From Hydrogenophaga palleronii_A (GTDB lineage: Bacteria; Pseudomonadota; Gammaproteobacteria; Burkholderiales; Burkholderiaceae_C), in assembly GCF_031457455.1 (NCBI RefSeq), contig NZ_JAVDWU010000001.1, positions 744,001 to 808,000 on the forward strand: a stretch of 64,000 nucleotides of DNA, given 5' to 3'. Below the pieces are notes generated by a model. The model saw nothing but the letters and a program-made list of their open reading frames with translations. It ran no database searches and had not been told where the DNA came from. This document shows, piece by piece, positions 16,335 to 25,607 of the stretch. The position numbers and the translations under genes were made by a program. How positions within the stretch are numbered: the first letter of the stretch is position 1; each line of letters opens with the position of its first letter.

Positions 16335-17435
16335 ATGAAAACACGCCATTTTGTCCTGATCATGACCAGTTCGTTGGCCATGGCTGCCTGTTCTGACAGG
16401 CCACCCCTTCAGGAGCCCATCCGGTCGGTCAAGCTGATGACGGTACAGGCCGATGCGCTGGGCGCACACGCCGAGTACGCGGGAGAAGTGCGGGCGCAGC
16501 TGGAGTCGCGTCTGGGCTTCCGGGTGGGGGGCAAACTGGTGGAACGCCCCGCCGAAGTGGGGCAGCGGGTGGAGGCCGGACAGTTGCTCGCGCGGCTCGA
16601 TGCACGAGATCTCGCACTGGGCAGCCAGGCTGCGCAGGCGCAGGTGGCCGCAGCGCGCACCCAGCGCGACCTTGCCGCCGCCGACCTGAAGCGATTTGCC
16701 GATTTGCAGAAGCAGGGATTCGTCAGCGGCGCCGAAATCGAGCGCCGTGAAGCCACCCTCCAGGCGGCGGAAGCCACTCTGCAACAGGCCCAGGCCCAGG
16801 GGGCAGTCCAGGGCAACCAGGCCGCGTATGCACGGCTGCAGGCAGATGCGGCAGGCGTGGTGGTGGCGGTGGATGCCGAGGTGGGCCAGGTGGTGGGTGC
16901 TGGAACGCCCGTGGTGAGGCTGGCGCAGGACGGCCCGCGCGACGTGGTGATTGCCGTGCCGGAAGACCGCGTGGCCTTGATTGGCAACGGCCTCGAAGCC
17001 CGTGTGCGTTTCTGGGCCGATGCCGGCAACGGCGCCTCGCCAGAAGGGGTGACTGCCACAGTGCGTGAGGTGGCCGCCAGCGCGGACCCCGTCACCCGCA
17101 CCTTCCAGGTGAAGCTGGCCTTGCCTGGCGATCTGGATGTGCCGCTGGGCGCTACAGCTTATGTGCGTTTCGCTGCCAAAGGCCCGGCGGCCGCACCAGT
17201 GATCAAGGTGCCCACCACCGCGTTGCTGAAGGAGGGTGATGGCACGGCGGTCTGGGTGTTCGACGCGACCACATCCACCGTGAATACGCGCACCGTGCAG
17301 GTGCTCACCGCCGATGGCAACGATGTCGCCATTGCCGCCGGCCTGCAGCCCGGAGACGAGGTGGTATCGGCGGGTGTGCACGTGCTCTCGCCGGGCCAGA
17401 AGGTCACCCGTTTTGCCGCTGCGGCCACCCAGTGA
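16335..17435 (+). CDS. RND efflux periplasmic adaptor lipoprotein
   Basis: 366 residues. Lipoprotein signal with lipobox LAMAAC, so the mature protein is anchored by Cys near residue 20. The lipoyl/barrel-sandwich halves (GGKLVERPAEVGQRVEAGQL and ADAAGVVVAVDAEVGQVVGA) flank an alpha hairpin. PPLQEPIRSVKLMTVQAD after the signal is typical of AcrA-type adaptors. It precedes its permease with an eight-base gap and is driven by the promoter at 16215-16243. Confidence 0.92.
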   Translation: MKTRHFVLIMTSSLAMAACSDRPPLQEPIRSVKLMTVQADALGAHAEYAGEVRAQLESRLGFRVGGKLVERPAEVGQRVEAGQLLARLDARDLALGSQAAQAQVAAARTQRDLAAADLKRFADLQKQGFVSGAEIERREATLQAAEATLQQAQAQGAVQGNQAAYARLQADAAGVVVAVDAEVGQVVGAGTPVVRLAQDGPRDVVIAVPEDRVALIGNGLEARVRFWADAGNGASPEGVTATVREVAASADPVTRTFQVKLALPGDLDVPLGATAYVRFAAKGPAAAPVIKVPTTALLKEGDGTAVWVFDATTSTVNTRTVQVLTADGNDVAIAAGLQPGDEVVSAGVHVLSPGQKVTRFAAAATQ

Positions 17436-17443
17436 GGCCGGGC

Positions 17444-20400
17444 ATGAGCGAATCCCACGCAGCCGCTGCGACGACATCATCCTGGGTGTCGCGTTTCAAC
17501 CTCTCGCAATGGGCACTGGATCACCAGGCCCTCACGCGCTACCTGATGATCGTGCTGATGCTGCTGGGCGTGGCCGCCTATTTCCAGCTCGGTCAGGACG
17601 AGGATCCTCCGTTCACCTTCCGTGCCATGGTGGTGAGCGCCTATTGGCCTGGTGCCACGGCGCAGCAGGTGGCCGAACAGGTGGCGGACCGGCTTGAAAA
17701 GACGCTGCAGGAAGTGCCGCACGCGGACAAGATCCGCAGCTATTCCAAGCCCGGTGAAACCCTCATCATCTTTCAGCTCAAGGACGATGCGCCGGCGGCT
17801 GAAGTGGAGCAGACCTGGTACACCGTTCGCAAGAAGATCGGCGATATGCGCGGCACGCTGCCGCAAGGCGTGGTGGGACCGTTCTTCAACGACGAATTCG
17901 GTGATGTGTATGGCGTGATCTACGCGCTGCAAGGCGACGGCTATTCCCCGGCTGACAAGAAGCAGGTCGCCGACTCCGTGCGCCAGCAACTGTTGCGCGT
18001 CAAGGACGTGAACAAGGTCGCCCTGTTCGGCGCGCAGGACGAAAAGCTCTATGTGGGGATCTCGCAAAAGCGCCTGGCCACGCTGGGACTGGACCTGAAT
18101 CAGGTGCTGGCCTCGCTGGGCCAGCAGAATGCCGTGGAACCCGCCGGCACGGTACAGACGCCGCTGGACGTGCTGCAGGTGCGTGTGGGTGGCGCCTTCA
18201 ATTCGGTGGAGCAGCTGCAGGCCATGCCCATCCGCGCGTCCAATGGCAGGCAGATCCGCCTGGGCGACATCGCCGACATCCGGCTGGGCTATGTGGACCC
18301 GGCCCAAGTGATGGTGCGACACAACGGCAAGGACAGCATCGCGCTGGGCATTTCCATGGCCAAGGGCGGCGACATCATTGCGCTGGGCAAGGCGCTCGAT
18401 GTGGCCATGGTTGACATTGAGCGGCAACTGCCAGCGGGCATGTCACTTGTGCAGGTGCAGGACCAGCCCAGCGCTGTGACCGCCTCGGTCAATGAGTTCG
18501 TGAAGGTGCTGATCGAAGCCGTGGTGATCGTGCTGGCGGTGAGTTTCCTCGCGCTGGGCCTGCACAAACGCGAAGGCGGGCGCGGCCTGCGCCGCTATGT
18601 GCTGGACATGCGACCGGGCCTGGTGGTGTTCATCACCATCCCGCTGGTGCTGGCCATCACTTTCCTGGCCATGAACTACTGGGGCATCGGCCTGCACAAG
18701 ATCTCGCTGGGCTCGCTGATCATCGCGCTGGGCCTGTTGGTGGACGACGCCATCATCGCGGTCGAAATGATGGTGCGCAAGCTGGAGGAGGGCTACACCA
18801 TGATGCGTGCGGCCACCTTCACCTGGGACGCCACCGCCATGCCCATGCTCACTGGCACGCTCATCACGGCGGCGGGCTTTCTGCCCATCGGCATGGCGAA
18901 TTCCACAGTGGGCGAATACACCTTCGCCATCTTTGCGGTCACCGTGATCGCGCTGGTGCTGTCGTGGATCGTGGCGGTGATGTTCGTGCCCTACCTGGGC
19001 ATGAAACTGCTCAAGGTCAAGCCCCACGTGGGCGAGATTCAGGAAGTGTTTGATGGGCCGTTCTACGACCGCTTCCGCGCCACGGTGGACTGGTGTGTGC
19101 AACACCGGTGGAGCACCATCGGCGCCACCATCCTCACTTTTATGCTGGGCATTGTGGGCATGGGGCAGGTGCAGCAGCAGTTCTTTCCGGATTCCAGCCG
19201 GCCGGAAATCCTGGTCGATCTGTGGTCGCCCGAAGGCACCAGCATCGCCGCCAACGACGAAATCACCCGCCGCGTGGAAGCCCGCATGGCCGAGCAGCCC
19301 GGGGTGAAAAGCGTGAGCACCTGGGTGGGTTCGGGTGTTCCCCGTTTCTATCTGCCACTGGACCAGACCTTCCCTCAGACCAACGTCTCGCAGCTCATCC
19401 TCATTCCGCAAGACCTGAGCACGCGTGAAAGCCTGCGTCAGGCGCTGCCTGCCTTGCTGGCCACCGAATTCCCTGAGGTGCGCGGCCGCGTGAAGTTGTT
19501 GCCCAATGGCCCGCCTGTGCCTTACCCGGTGCAGTTCCGCGTGGTGGGCACCGATCCCACGGTGCTGCGCACCCTGGCCGATCAAGTCAAGGACGCGATG
19601 CGCCAGAGTCCGAACACACGCGGCGTGAACGACAACTGGAACGAGTCTGTGAAGATGTTGCGGCTGGAGGTGGACCAGGCCAAGGCCCGTGCGCTGGGCG
19701 TGTCCAGCCAGTCGATCGCCCAGGCGGCACGTACCCTGCTCAGCGGCAGCACCGTGGGTCAGTACCGCGATGGCGACAAGCTGATCGACATCGTGCTGCG
19801 CCAGCCGCTGGACGAGCGCGATGCCATCACCGACCTGGCGCAAGCGAACCTGCCCACGGCCAGCGGCAAGGCCATTCCGTTGCTGCAGATTGCCCGGCCG
19901 GTGTTCGACTGGGAACCCGGCGTGATGTGGCGCGAAAACCGCGACTACGCCATCACGGTGCAGGGCGACGTGGTCGAAGGCCTGCAAGGCGCCACAGTAA
20001 CCAATGAACTGCTGCCTGCGCTGCGCGCGATCGAGGCCGGCTGGCGCGAGCAAGGCCTGACAGGTTACCGGGTGGAGGTGGCTGGCGCAGTGGAGGAGAG
20101 CAGCAAAGGATCGTCGTCAATCGTCGCCGGCGTGCCGCTGATGCTGTTCATCGTGTTCACGCTGCTGATGCTGCAACTGCAAAGCTTCAGCCGGTCTGTG
20201 CTGGTGTTCCTGACCGGGCCACTGGGCCTGGCGGGCGTGGCTGGCGCTTTGCTGCTGCTGGATCGACCGTTTGGTTTCGTGGCGTTGCTGGGCGTGATCG
20301 CTCTGATGGGCATGATCCAGCGCAACTCGGTGATCCTGATCGACCAGATCGAACAGGACCGCGCCCGGGGCGTGCCCGACTGGGAAGCGGTGGTGGAAGC

Positions 20401-20590
20401 CACGGTGCGGCGCATGCGGCCGATCGTGCTCACGGCCGCCGCTGCGGTGCTGGCCATGATTCCGCTCTCGCGCAGCGTGTTCTGGGGACCGATGGCGGTG
20501 GCGATCATGGGTGGGCTGGTGGTGGCCACGGTGCTGACGCTGCTGGCTTTGCCGGCGATGTATGCGGCCTGGTTCAGAGTGAGGAGGTAA
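17444..20590 (+). CDS. RND-family efflux permease
   Basis: 1048 residues from the ATG at 17444; a GTG at 17432 overlaps the adaptor stop and is less likely. The TM4 proton relay GLLVDDAIIAVEMM is intact, and the TM10 segment VIALMGMIQRNSVILIDQIE has Arg/Asn where AcrB has Lys. Two periplasmic loops of about 300 residues are present. The N-terminus FNLSQWALDHQALTRYLMIV resembles the VexF/MdtB-like pumps of betaproteobacteria. Together with the adaptor it forms an efflux unit lacking its own outer-membrane channel. Cargo unknown. Confidence 0.92.
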   Translation: MSESHAAAATTSSWVSRFNLSQWALDHQALTRYLMIVLMLLGVAAYFQLGQDEDPPFTFRAMVVSAYWPGATAQQVAEQVADRLEKTLQEVPHADKIRSYSKPGETLIIFQLKDDAPAAEVEQTWYTVRKKIGDMRGTLPQGVVGPFFNDEFGDVYGVIYALQGDGYSPADKKQVADSVRQQLLRVKDVNKVALFGAQDEKLYVGISQKRLATLGLDLNQVLASLGQQNAVEPAGTVQTPLDVLQVRVGGAFNSVEQLQAMPIRASNGRQIRLGDIADIRLGYVDPAQVMVRHNGKDSIALGISMAKGGDIIALGKALDVAMVDIERQLPAGMSLVQVQDQPSAVTASVNEFVKVLIEAVVIVLAVSFLALGLHKREGGRGLRRYVLDMRPGLVVFITIPLVLAITFLAMNYWGIGLHKISLGSLIIALGLLVDDAIIAVEMMVRKLEEGYTMMRAATFTWDATAMPMLTGTLITAAGFLPIGMANSTVGEYTFAIFAVTVIALVLSWIVAVMFVPYLGMKLLKVKPHVGEIQEVFDGPFYDRFRATVDWCVQHRWSTIGATILTFMLGIVGMGQVQQQFFPDSSRPEILVDLWSPEGTSIAANDEITRRVEARMAEQPGVKSVSTWVGSGVPRFYLPLDQTFPQTNVSQLILIPQDLSTRESLRQALPALLATEFPEVRGRVKLLPNGPPVPYPVQFRVVGTDPTVLRTLADQVKDAMRQSPNTRGVNDNWNESVKMLRLEVDQAKARALGVSSQSIAQAARTLLSGSTVGQYRDGDKLIDIVLRQPLDERDAITDLAQANLPTASGKAIPLLQIARPVFDWEPGVMWRENRDYAITVQGDVVEGLQGATVTNELLPALRAIEAGWREQGLTGYRVEVAGAVEESSKGSSSIVAGVPLMLFIVFTLLMLQLQSFSRSVLVFLTGPLGLAGVAGALLLLDRPFGFVALLGVIALMGMIQRNSVILIDQIEQDRARGVPDWEAVVEATVRRMRPIVLTAAAAVLAMIPLSRSVFWGPMAVAIMGGLVVATVLTLLALPAMYAAWFRVRR

Positions 20591-20608
20591 CACCCCAAGG
20601 ACGGGAAA

Positions 20609-20713
20609 CACCCCCGCGCCGCCTTTGGCGTCACCCCCTCCAGGGGGCGATACCAGTCGTCCGGCAAAGCCGGCCCGACGGTATCTCTGGAATGGGTCAT
20701 TTCGCTTCGGAAG
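20609..20713 (-). repeat. Dispersed intergenic repeat, copy C (inverted)
   Basis: Read on the minus strand: CTTCCGAAGCGAAATGACC, CCAGAGATACCGTC, CCGGCTTTGCCGG, CTGGTATCGCCCCCTGGAGG, GGTGACGCCAAAGGCGGCG. The order and most bases match copy B at 2281-2385, about 18 kb away. It lies between the RND permease stop and the LysR gene. Its GC-rich hairpins could end transcription of the RND operon. Confidence 0.85.
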
Positions 20714-20762
20714 ATGTTTTGGTCAGGGTGGGTGCCAGAGGCGTTGGTACACAATCTCCCCC

Positions 20763-21662
20763 ATGCGTCTGCGCCACATCGAAGTCTTCAACGCGGTCAT
20801 GCTCACCGGCAGTGTGAGTGCGGCCGCGCGCATGATCAATGTCACCCAACCGGCGGTGAGCCGCACTTTGCAGCATGCCGAGGTGCAGCTGGGCTTTCCG
20901 CTGTTTCAGCGGGTGGGTGGGCGGCTCAAGCCGACGGTGGAGGCGCAGACGCTGTACCCGCACATCGAGCGGCTGTTTGCCCAGTTGGATGAAGTGCAGC
21001 GCCTGTCGGTCAACTTGAAGGCCGGGCGGGGGCAGGGCGCCCTGCGGGTGTTGACGGTGCTGGCGCTGAGCTATGAAGTGTTTCCGCGTGCCATGCATCT
21101 GTTCAGGGAAAAGCATCCCAACGTGGTGGTGAACCACCAGGCATTGCATTCGCCGCAGATCGTCTCTTCGCTGGTGCTGCAGGAGGCTGATGTGGGCTAT
21201 GTGTTCAGCGCGGTCTCTCACCCCGCGCTGGCACAGGAGCGGCTGGCCGAGCGGCGGGTGATGTGCGTGGCGCCCAAAGGTCTGGTCAGCGCACGGCAGG
21301 CGAAATCTGGCCTTATCACCCTGGCCCAGCTGAGCAAGCTGCCGGTGATTGCCCTGGACGGACAAGACCCGCTGGGCACCCTGCTGGCGCACACGGTGCG
21401 TGACAGTGGTGCCGGACTGAACGAAGTCATCACGGTGCAGACCTACCACGTGGCCCTGGCACTGGCCCACCACGGCGTGGGCGTGGCCATGGTGGAGGGG
21501 TGTACCGCTGCGTCGGCCGATCGCAGCAAGGTCGACGTGCTGGCGCTGGAGCCGGCCATCGCCACCTCCGTTCACATGCTGCGGCCCATCGCACGCCCCA
21601 ATTCCATCACCACGCGCGCCTTCACGCGCTGCATGCAGCAAGCCCTGCAGCAACTGGCCTGA
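20763..21662 (+). CDS. LysR-family regulator of the adjacent amino-compound cluster
   Basis: 299 residues from the ATG at 20763. Winged-helix N-terminus MRLRHIEVFNAVMLTGSVSA with the helix-turn-helix AARMINVTQPAVSRTLQHAE; the effector domain follows from about residue 90. It resembles NocR/OccR-type regulators of opine and amino-acid catabolism. Its last 41 bases overlap the 3' end of the convergent DadA-like gene. A T-N11-A palindrome at 22977-23001, between the oxidase and aminotransferase genes, is a likely target. Confidence 0.88.
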   Translation: MRLRHIEVFNAVMLTGSVSAAARMINVTQPAVSRTLQHAEVQLGFPLFQRVGGRLKPTVEAQTLYPHIERLFAQLDEVQRLSVNLKAGRGQGALRVLTVLALSYEVFPRAMHLFREKHPNVVVNHQALHSPQIVSSLVLQEADVGYVFSAVSHPALAQERLAERRVMCVAPKGLVSARQAKSGLITLAQLSKLPVIALDGQDPLGTLLAHTVRDSGAGLNEVITVQTYHVALALAHHGVGVAMVEGCTAASADRSKVDVLALEPAIATSVHMLRPIARPNSITTRAFTRCMQQALQQLA

Positions 21663-22905
21663 CTTGCGGCCGCAGCGCGGCGGCAATGTGCTCGGCGCTG
21701 CCAAAGGCCAGCGTGAAGCCGAGGGCGCCATGTCCCGTGTTGAACAGCAGATTGGCCGGGCCGGCCGGCAGACGACCCAGCACCGGTAGACCTTTGGGCG
21801 TGGCGGGCCGCAAGCCCGCCCAGGGGTGCACATTTTCAAACCTGGTCGCTCGGGGGAACATGTCCCTTGTGGCCGACACCAGGGCGTCAATGCGGTCGCT
21901 TGAAATACGGCGATCTTCGCCCACCAGTTCGGCCATGCCCGCCACGCGCAGACGCTGCCCGATGCGCGCAAACACGATCTTTCTTCCTGCGTCCGTGACG
22001 TTGACGGCAGGCGCCGACGTAGCGTCTGCGCCATCTTGAATGTCCAGCGTGATGCTGTAGCCCTTGAGCGGATACACCGGCAGCCGCAGCCCGAGCGCAG
22101 CGGCCAGGCGTCGCGAACCGGTGCCCAGGGCCATCACGAATGCGTCCGCATGCACCGCGCCTGCGGGCGTTCGCGCCTCAACCACGCGGTCCCCTCGACG
22201 GACCAGGCCCGTGACCGGTGTGTCGAGCAGAAAGCGCACGCCGCGCGCCCGCAACAACTGCTCCAGCGCCTGGCAGACCTTGAGGCAATCAGCTGCGGAT
22301 TCGCTGGGCGTGTACACGGCGCCATGAAAGTGTGACGTGCGATGAGAGAGAGCGGGCTCAATCGCCACGCACTCTGCCGGCGATAGCGCGTGCTGCTCAC
22401 TGCCCAGCACGCGCTGCAGCGCCATCTGGTGTCGCGCTGCAGCAAAGCTGGCTTCGGTCGGGTAGAGCACCAGCTTGCCGGTGGTCGAGTGATCGGCATC
22501 CATGGCGGTTTCAGCCCGCAATGTGTCGAATGCCAGGCGGCTTTGCGCGGCCAGGTGCAGCAACTGGGCGGTGGTGTCGCGCGACACGCTGGCGCGACAG
22601 GCGGCCAGAAAGCTCAGCCCCCAGGCCCATTGGTGAGGATCCATCCGAAGCCGCAGCTTCAGTGGCGAGTCGTTGGCCAGCAGCAGCTTGGGCAACTGTC
22701 GCCAGATGGATGGATCGGCCAGGGGCTGCACGTAGGAATAGCTCAGCTGCGCGCCGTTGGCGGCGCTGGCGCCCGCACCACTGTGGGCGCTGTCGATCAC
22801 GGTCACGGTGTGACCGTCGCGCTGCAACCGCCAAGCAGTGGCCAGGCCCACAATGCCTGCGCCAAGGATGCAGACATGCCGGGGAGATGAGGAGGGGTGT
22901 GTCAT
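21622..22905 (-). CDS. DadA-like FAD-dependent D-amino-acid dehydrogenase
   Basis: 427 residues from the ATG at 22905. DAO-fold flavoprotein with the dinucleotide motif ILGAGIVGLATAWRLQRDG near the N-terminus, SGAGASAANGAQLSYSYVQP (the DadA-type SxxNAGxLxxSYxxP region) and the C-terminal GLRPATPKGLPVLGR and NTGHGALGFTLA. DadA enzymes deaminate D-amino acids to 2-oxo acids and pass electrons to the respiratory chain. The exact substrate is unknown. It is divergent from an aminotransferase gene and shares a palindromic operator with it. The 3' end overlaps the LysR gene. Confidence 0.85.
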   Translation of the reverse strand: MTHPSSSPRHVCILGAGIVGLATAWRLQRDGHTVTVIDSAHSGAGASAANGAQLSYSYVQPLADPSIWRQLPKLLLANDSPLKLRLRMDPHQWAWGLSFLAACRASVSRDTTAQLLHLAAQSRLAFDTLRAETAMDADHSTTGKLVLYPTEASFAAARHQMALQRVLGSEQHALSPAECVAIEPALSHRTSHFHGAVYTPSESAADCLKVCQALEQLLRARGVRFLLDTPVTGLVRRGDRVVEARTPAGAVHADAFVMALGTGSRRLAAALGLRLPVYPLKGYSITLDIQDGADATSAPAVNVTDAGRKIVFARIGQRLRVAGMAELVGEDRRISSDRIDALVSATRDMFPRATRFENVHPWAGLRPATPKGLPVLGRLPAGPANLLFNTGHGALGFTLAFGSAEHIAAALRPQVRPVAAGLAACSA

Positions 22906-22976
22906 GGGAACGAACTCTAGGGCGTTCGTCGCCTGCTGAAAAATGCCGACTGCACACTCGCCCATGCCGCGAAGTC

Positions 22977-23001
22977 ATGGTCTGTGGCGATCCGAGACCA
23001 T
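22977..23001. promoter_or_regulatory. Palindromic LysR-type operator ATGGTCT-N11-AGACCAT
   Basis: Perfect 7-bp inverted arms with an 11-base spacer. The inner pair gives the classic LysR motif T-N11-A. It is centred in the 201-base gap between the divergent oxidase (22905) and aminotransferase (23107) starts. The LysR gene at 20763-21662 is the obvious candidate to bind it. Confidence 0.65.
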
Positions 23002-23106
23002 AAGCAAAAGGCATGGAATCGGCGCAAAAAGGCATTTTTACGATCTCACCCAGGTACCTACACTGGCTTGTTTTTCACCACATCGGCGCTTCGCCGCTTG
23101 CCATCG

Positions 23107-24453
23107 ATGCCTGCTTCAACCTCCACCCGCGTTTTTCATCGCCAGTTGCATCACGACCTGCCTGTGGCCGTGAGTGGTCAGGGGATTTCCATCACCGACA
23201 GCGCCGGGAAGGCGTACCTGGACGCCTCGGGCGGTGCGGCCGTCTCCTGCCTGGGGCACGGGCACCCCGACGTGATCGCAGCCATGCACGCGCAGATCGA
23301 CAAGCTCGCCTATGCCCACACCAGCTTCTTCACCACCGAAGTCGCCGAGGAGCTTGCTGATCTGTTGATCGAGAGTGCGCCTGAAGGCATGAGCCATGCC
23401 TACTTTGTCAGTGGCGGCTCTGAAGCGGTGGAGGCGGCGCTGAAAATGGCGCGCCAGTATTTCGTCGAGATCGGTCAACCCCAGCGCCGGCACTTCATCG
23501 CGAGGCGCCAGAGCTACCACGGCAACACCCTGGGTGCGCTGGCCGTGGGTGGCAATGCTTGGCGGCGGGAGCAATTCAAGCCTTTGCTGATCAACGTGGC
23601 CCACGTGGCGCCGTGTTACGAATACCGTGACCGTCGCGAAGACGAGAGCGCTGAGCAATACGGCCAGCGTCTGGTGGCGGAACTGTCAGCCACGATTGAG
23701 CAGCTCGGCCCTGAAAACGTGATCGCTTTTGTGGCCGAGACGGTGGGCGGCGCCACCGCAGGAGTCTTGCCTCCGGTCCCTGGGTACTTTCGCGGCGTGC
23801 GCGAACTGTGTGACCGTCACGGCATCTTGCTCATTCTTGACGAGGTCATGTGCGGCATGGGACGCACCGGCACCTTGCACGCCTGCGAGCAGGAGGGCGT
23901 GGTGCCCGACCTGGTCACCATCGCCAAAGGTCTGGGCGGAGGCTACCAGCCCATTGGTGCCGTGCTGGCCCAGGCCCGGCTGGTGGACACGTTTCGGCAG
24001 GGCAGTGGCCTGTTCCAGCATGGGCACACCTACCTGGGCCATGCCGTGGCCTGCGCGGCGGCGTTGGCGGTGCAGCAGGTGATTCGGCGGGATGGTCTGC
24101 TGGCGCAGGTGCGATCCCGTGGCGAGGCGTTCCAGGCCAGACTGCTAGAGGCGTTTTCCAGCCACCCGCATGTGGGCGACATCCGCGGCCGAGGCTTGTT
24201 CTGGGGGCTTGAGCTCGTGACGGACAGGCGCAGCAAGCAGTGGTTCGACCCGGATTTGAAGCTGCACGCGCGCATCAAGAAGGCCGCCATGGCAGAAGGA
24301 CTGATGGTCTACCCCATGGGAGGCACAGTGGACGGCCGCTGTGGCGACCATGTGCTGCTGGCACCACCTTTTGTGGCCAGTGAGGCAGAACTGGCGGAGA
24401 TTGTCGAGCGGTTGAACCGCTCCATCGACGCCGCCATTCGATCTGCCGGGTAA
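23107..24453 (+). CDS. Class III pyridoxal-phosphate aminotransferase
   Basis: 448 residues from the ATG at 23107. Features of the class III fold: GGAAVSCLGHGHPDVIAAM, FVSGGSEAVEAALKMAR (phosphate-binding), RQSYHGNTLGALAVGG, LILDEVMCGMGRTG (the Asp pairing with the PLP pyridine N) and TIAKGLGGGYQPIGAVL with the Schiff-base Lys. It belongs to the group annotated as 'aspartate aminotransferase family' with omega-amino acid, taurine or opine-type substrates; the donor is not predictable. It sits between a DadA-like oxidase and a TAXI-TRAP transporter, in line with catabolism of an imported amino compound. Confidence 0.88.
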   Translation: MPASTSTRVFHRQLHHDLPVAVSGQGISITDSAGKAYLDASGGAAVSCLGHGHPDVIAAMHAQIDKLAYAHTSFFTTEVAEELADLLIESAPEGMSHAYFVSGGSEAVEAALKMARQYFVEIGQPQRRHFIARRQSYHGNTLGALAVGGNAWRREQFKPLLINVAHVAPCYEYRDRREDESAEQYGQRLVAELSATIEQLGPENVIAFVAETVGGATAGVLPPVPGYFRGVRELCDRHGILLILDEVMCGMGRTGTLHACEQEGVVPDLVTIAKGLGGGYQPIGAVLAQARLVDTFRQGSGLFQHGHTYLGHAVACAAALAVQQVIRRDGLLAQVRSRGEAFQARLLEAFSSHPHVGDIRGRGLFWGLELVTDRRSKQWFDPDLKLHARIKKAAMAEGLMVYPMGGTVDGRCGDHVLLAPPFVASEAELAEIVERLNRSIDAAIRSAG

Positions 24454-24590
24454 ACCTGTGGATGGCATGACGGGGTTATTACTTAGGGCGCGACGCGTTG
24501 GGAGGTAAACGTTTGAATTAACATCACCAGTCCAAGACACGATCTGTCGATTTTTTTCCATGCAACGCAGCGACCCTGCAGGAGACCTCA

Positions 24591-25565
24591 ATGAAAAAAT
24601 TGTTCGCATGCATCACCGCCATTGCCGCCGCCACCGCCATGCTCGCGCCGGTGACAAGCGTCCAGGCCCAGCAAAAGTTCATGACGATCGGCACCGGTGG
24701 CGTCACCGGCGTCTATTACGCTGCGGGTGGCGCCATCTGCCGCCTGGTGAACAAGGACCGCGCCAAGCATGGCTTCCGCTGCTCGGTGGAATCGACCGGT
24801 GGTTCCGTGGTGAACATCAACACCATCAAGGCCGGCGAGCTTGATTTCGGTGTGTCGCAGTCTGACGTGCAGTACAACGCCGTCAATGGCGCCCGCCAGT
24901 TCGAAAAGGACGGCAAGCACAGCGACCTGCGTGCGGTTTTCTCCATCCACCCCGAGCCCTTCACCGTGTTGACGCGCAAGGAAGCCAACATCACCAAGTT
25001 TGAAGACCTCAAAGGCAAGCGTTTCAACATTGGCAACCCTGGCTCGGGCACTCGCGCCGCCATGGAAGAGTACTTGAGCACGGCCGGTTGGAAAGTCTCC
25101 GACTTCGGCCTGGCTGCCGAGCTCAAGGCCGACGAACATGGTGCCGCCCTCTGCGACAACAAGATCGATGGCTTCTTCTACGGGGTGGGCCACCCCAGCG
25201 CCAACATCCAGGACCCCATTACCACCTGCGGCGCCAAGCTGGTGCCCCTGACGGGTGCGGCTGTGGACAAGCTGGTGTCGGCCAACACCTATTACGCCAA
25301 GGTCAACATTCCTGGCGGTCTGTACGCCGGTCACCCGAACCCCACGCCTACCTACGGTGTGCTGGCTTCTTTTGTGACTTCGGCCAAGGTGGATGATGCG
25401 GCGGTGTATGAGCTGGTCAAGGCCGTGTTCGAGAACTTTGACGAGTTCAAGAAGCTGCACCCCGCTTTTGGCGCGTTGGATCCCAAGAACATGATCAAGG
25501 ACGGCCTGTCGGCTCCGCTGCATCCTGGTGCCCTGAAGTACTACAAGGAAAAGGGCTGGATGTAA
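24591..25565 (+). CDS. TAXI-family TRAP transporter solute-binding protein
   Basis: 324 residues. A clear signal peptide (MKKLFACITAIAAATAM to SVQAQ) precedes a TAXI domain: FMTIGTGGVTGVYYAAGGAI, CSVESTGGSVVNINTIKAGE and FNIGNPGSGTRAAMEEYL. It captures the solute in the periplasm and hands it to the fused permease encoded downstream. TAXI proteins are linked to glutamate/glutamine-like and other organic acids; the ligand here is unknown. AGGAGA lies upstream of the start. An intrinsic terminator follows it. Confidence 0.92.
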   Translation: MKKLFACITAIAAATAMLAPVTSVQAQQKFMTIGTGGVTGVYYAAGGAICRLVNKDRAKHGFRCSVESTGGSVVNINTIKAGELDFGVSQSDVQYNAVNGARQFEKDGKHSDLRAVFSIHPEPFTVLTRKEANITKFEDLKGKRFNIGNPGSGTRAAMEEYLSTAGWKVSDFGLAAELKADEHGAALCDNKIDGFFYGVGHPSANIQDPITTCGAKLVPLTGAAVDKLVSANTYYAKVNIPGGLYAGHPNPTPTYGVLASFVTSAKVDDAAVYELVKAVFENFDEFKKLHPAFGALDPKNMIKDGLSAPLHPGALKYYKEKGWM

Positions 25566-25607
25566 TTTCGCCCGACTGCTGAGGTCGACAAGGGCCGCAG
25601 CCACAGG

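Noticed and set aside
18443..20053. 536-codon minus-strand frame inside the RND permease gene
   Set aside because: His/Gln/Arg-rich composition without domains; mirror of strong coding bias on the plus strand.
24528..24560. GACA..TGTC with a T run before the TAXI gene
   Set aside because: Only four pairs in the stem; too weak to call a terminator.
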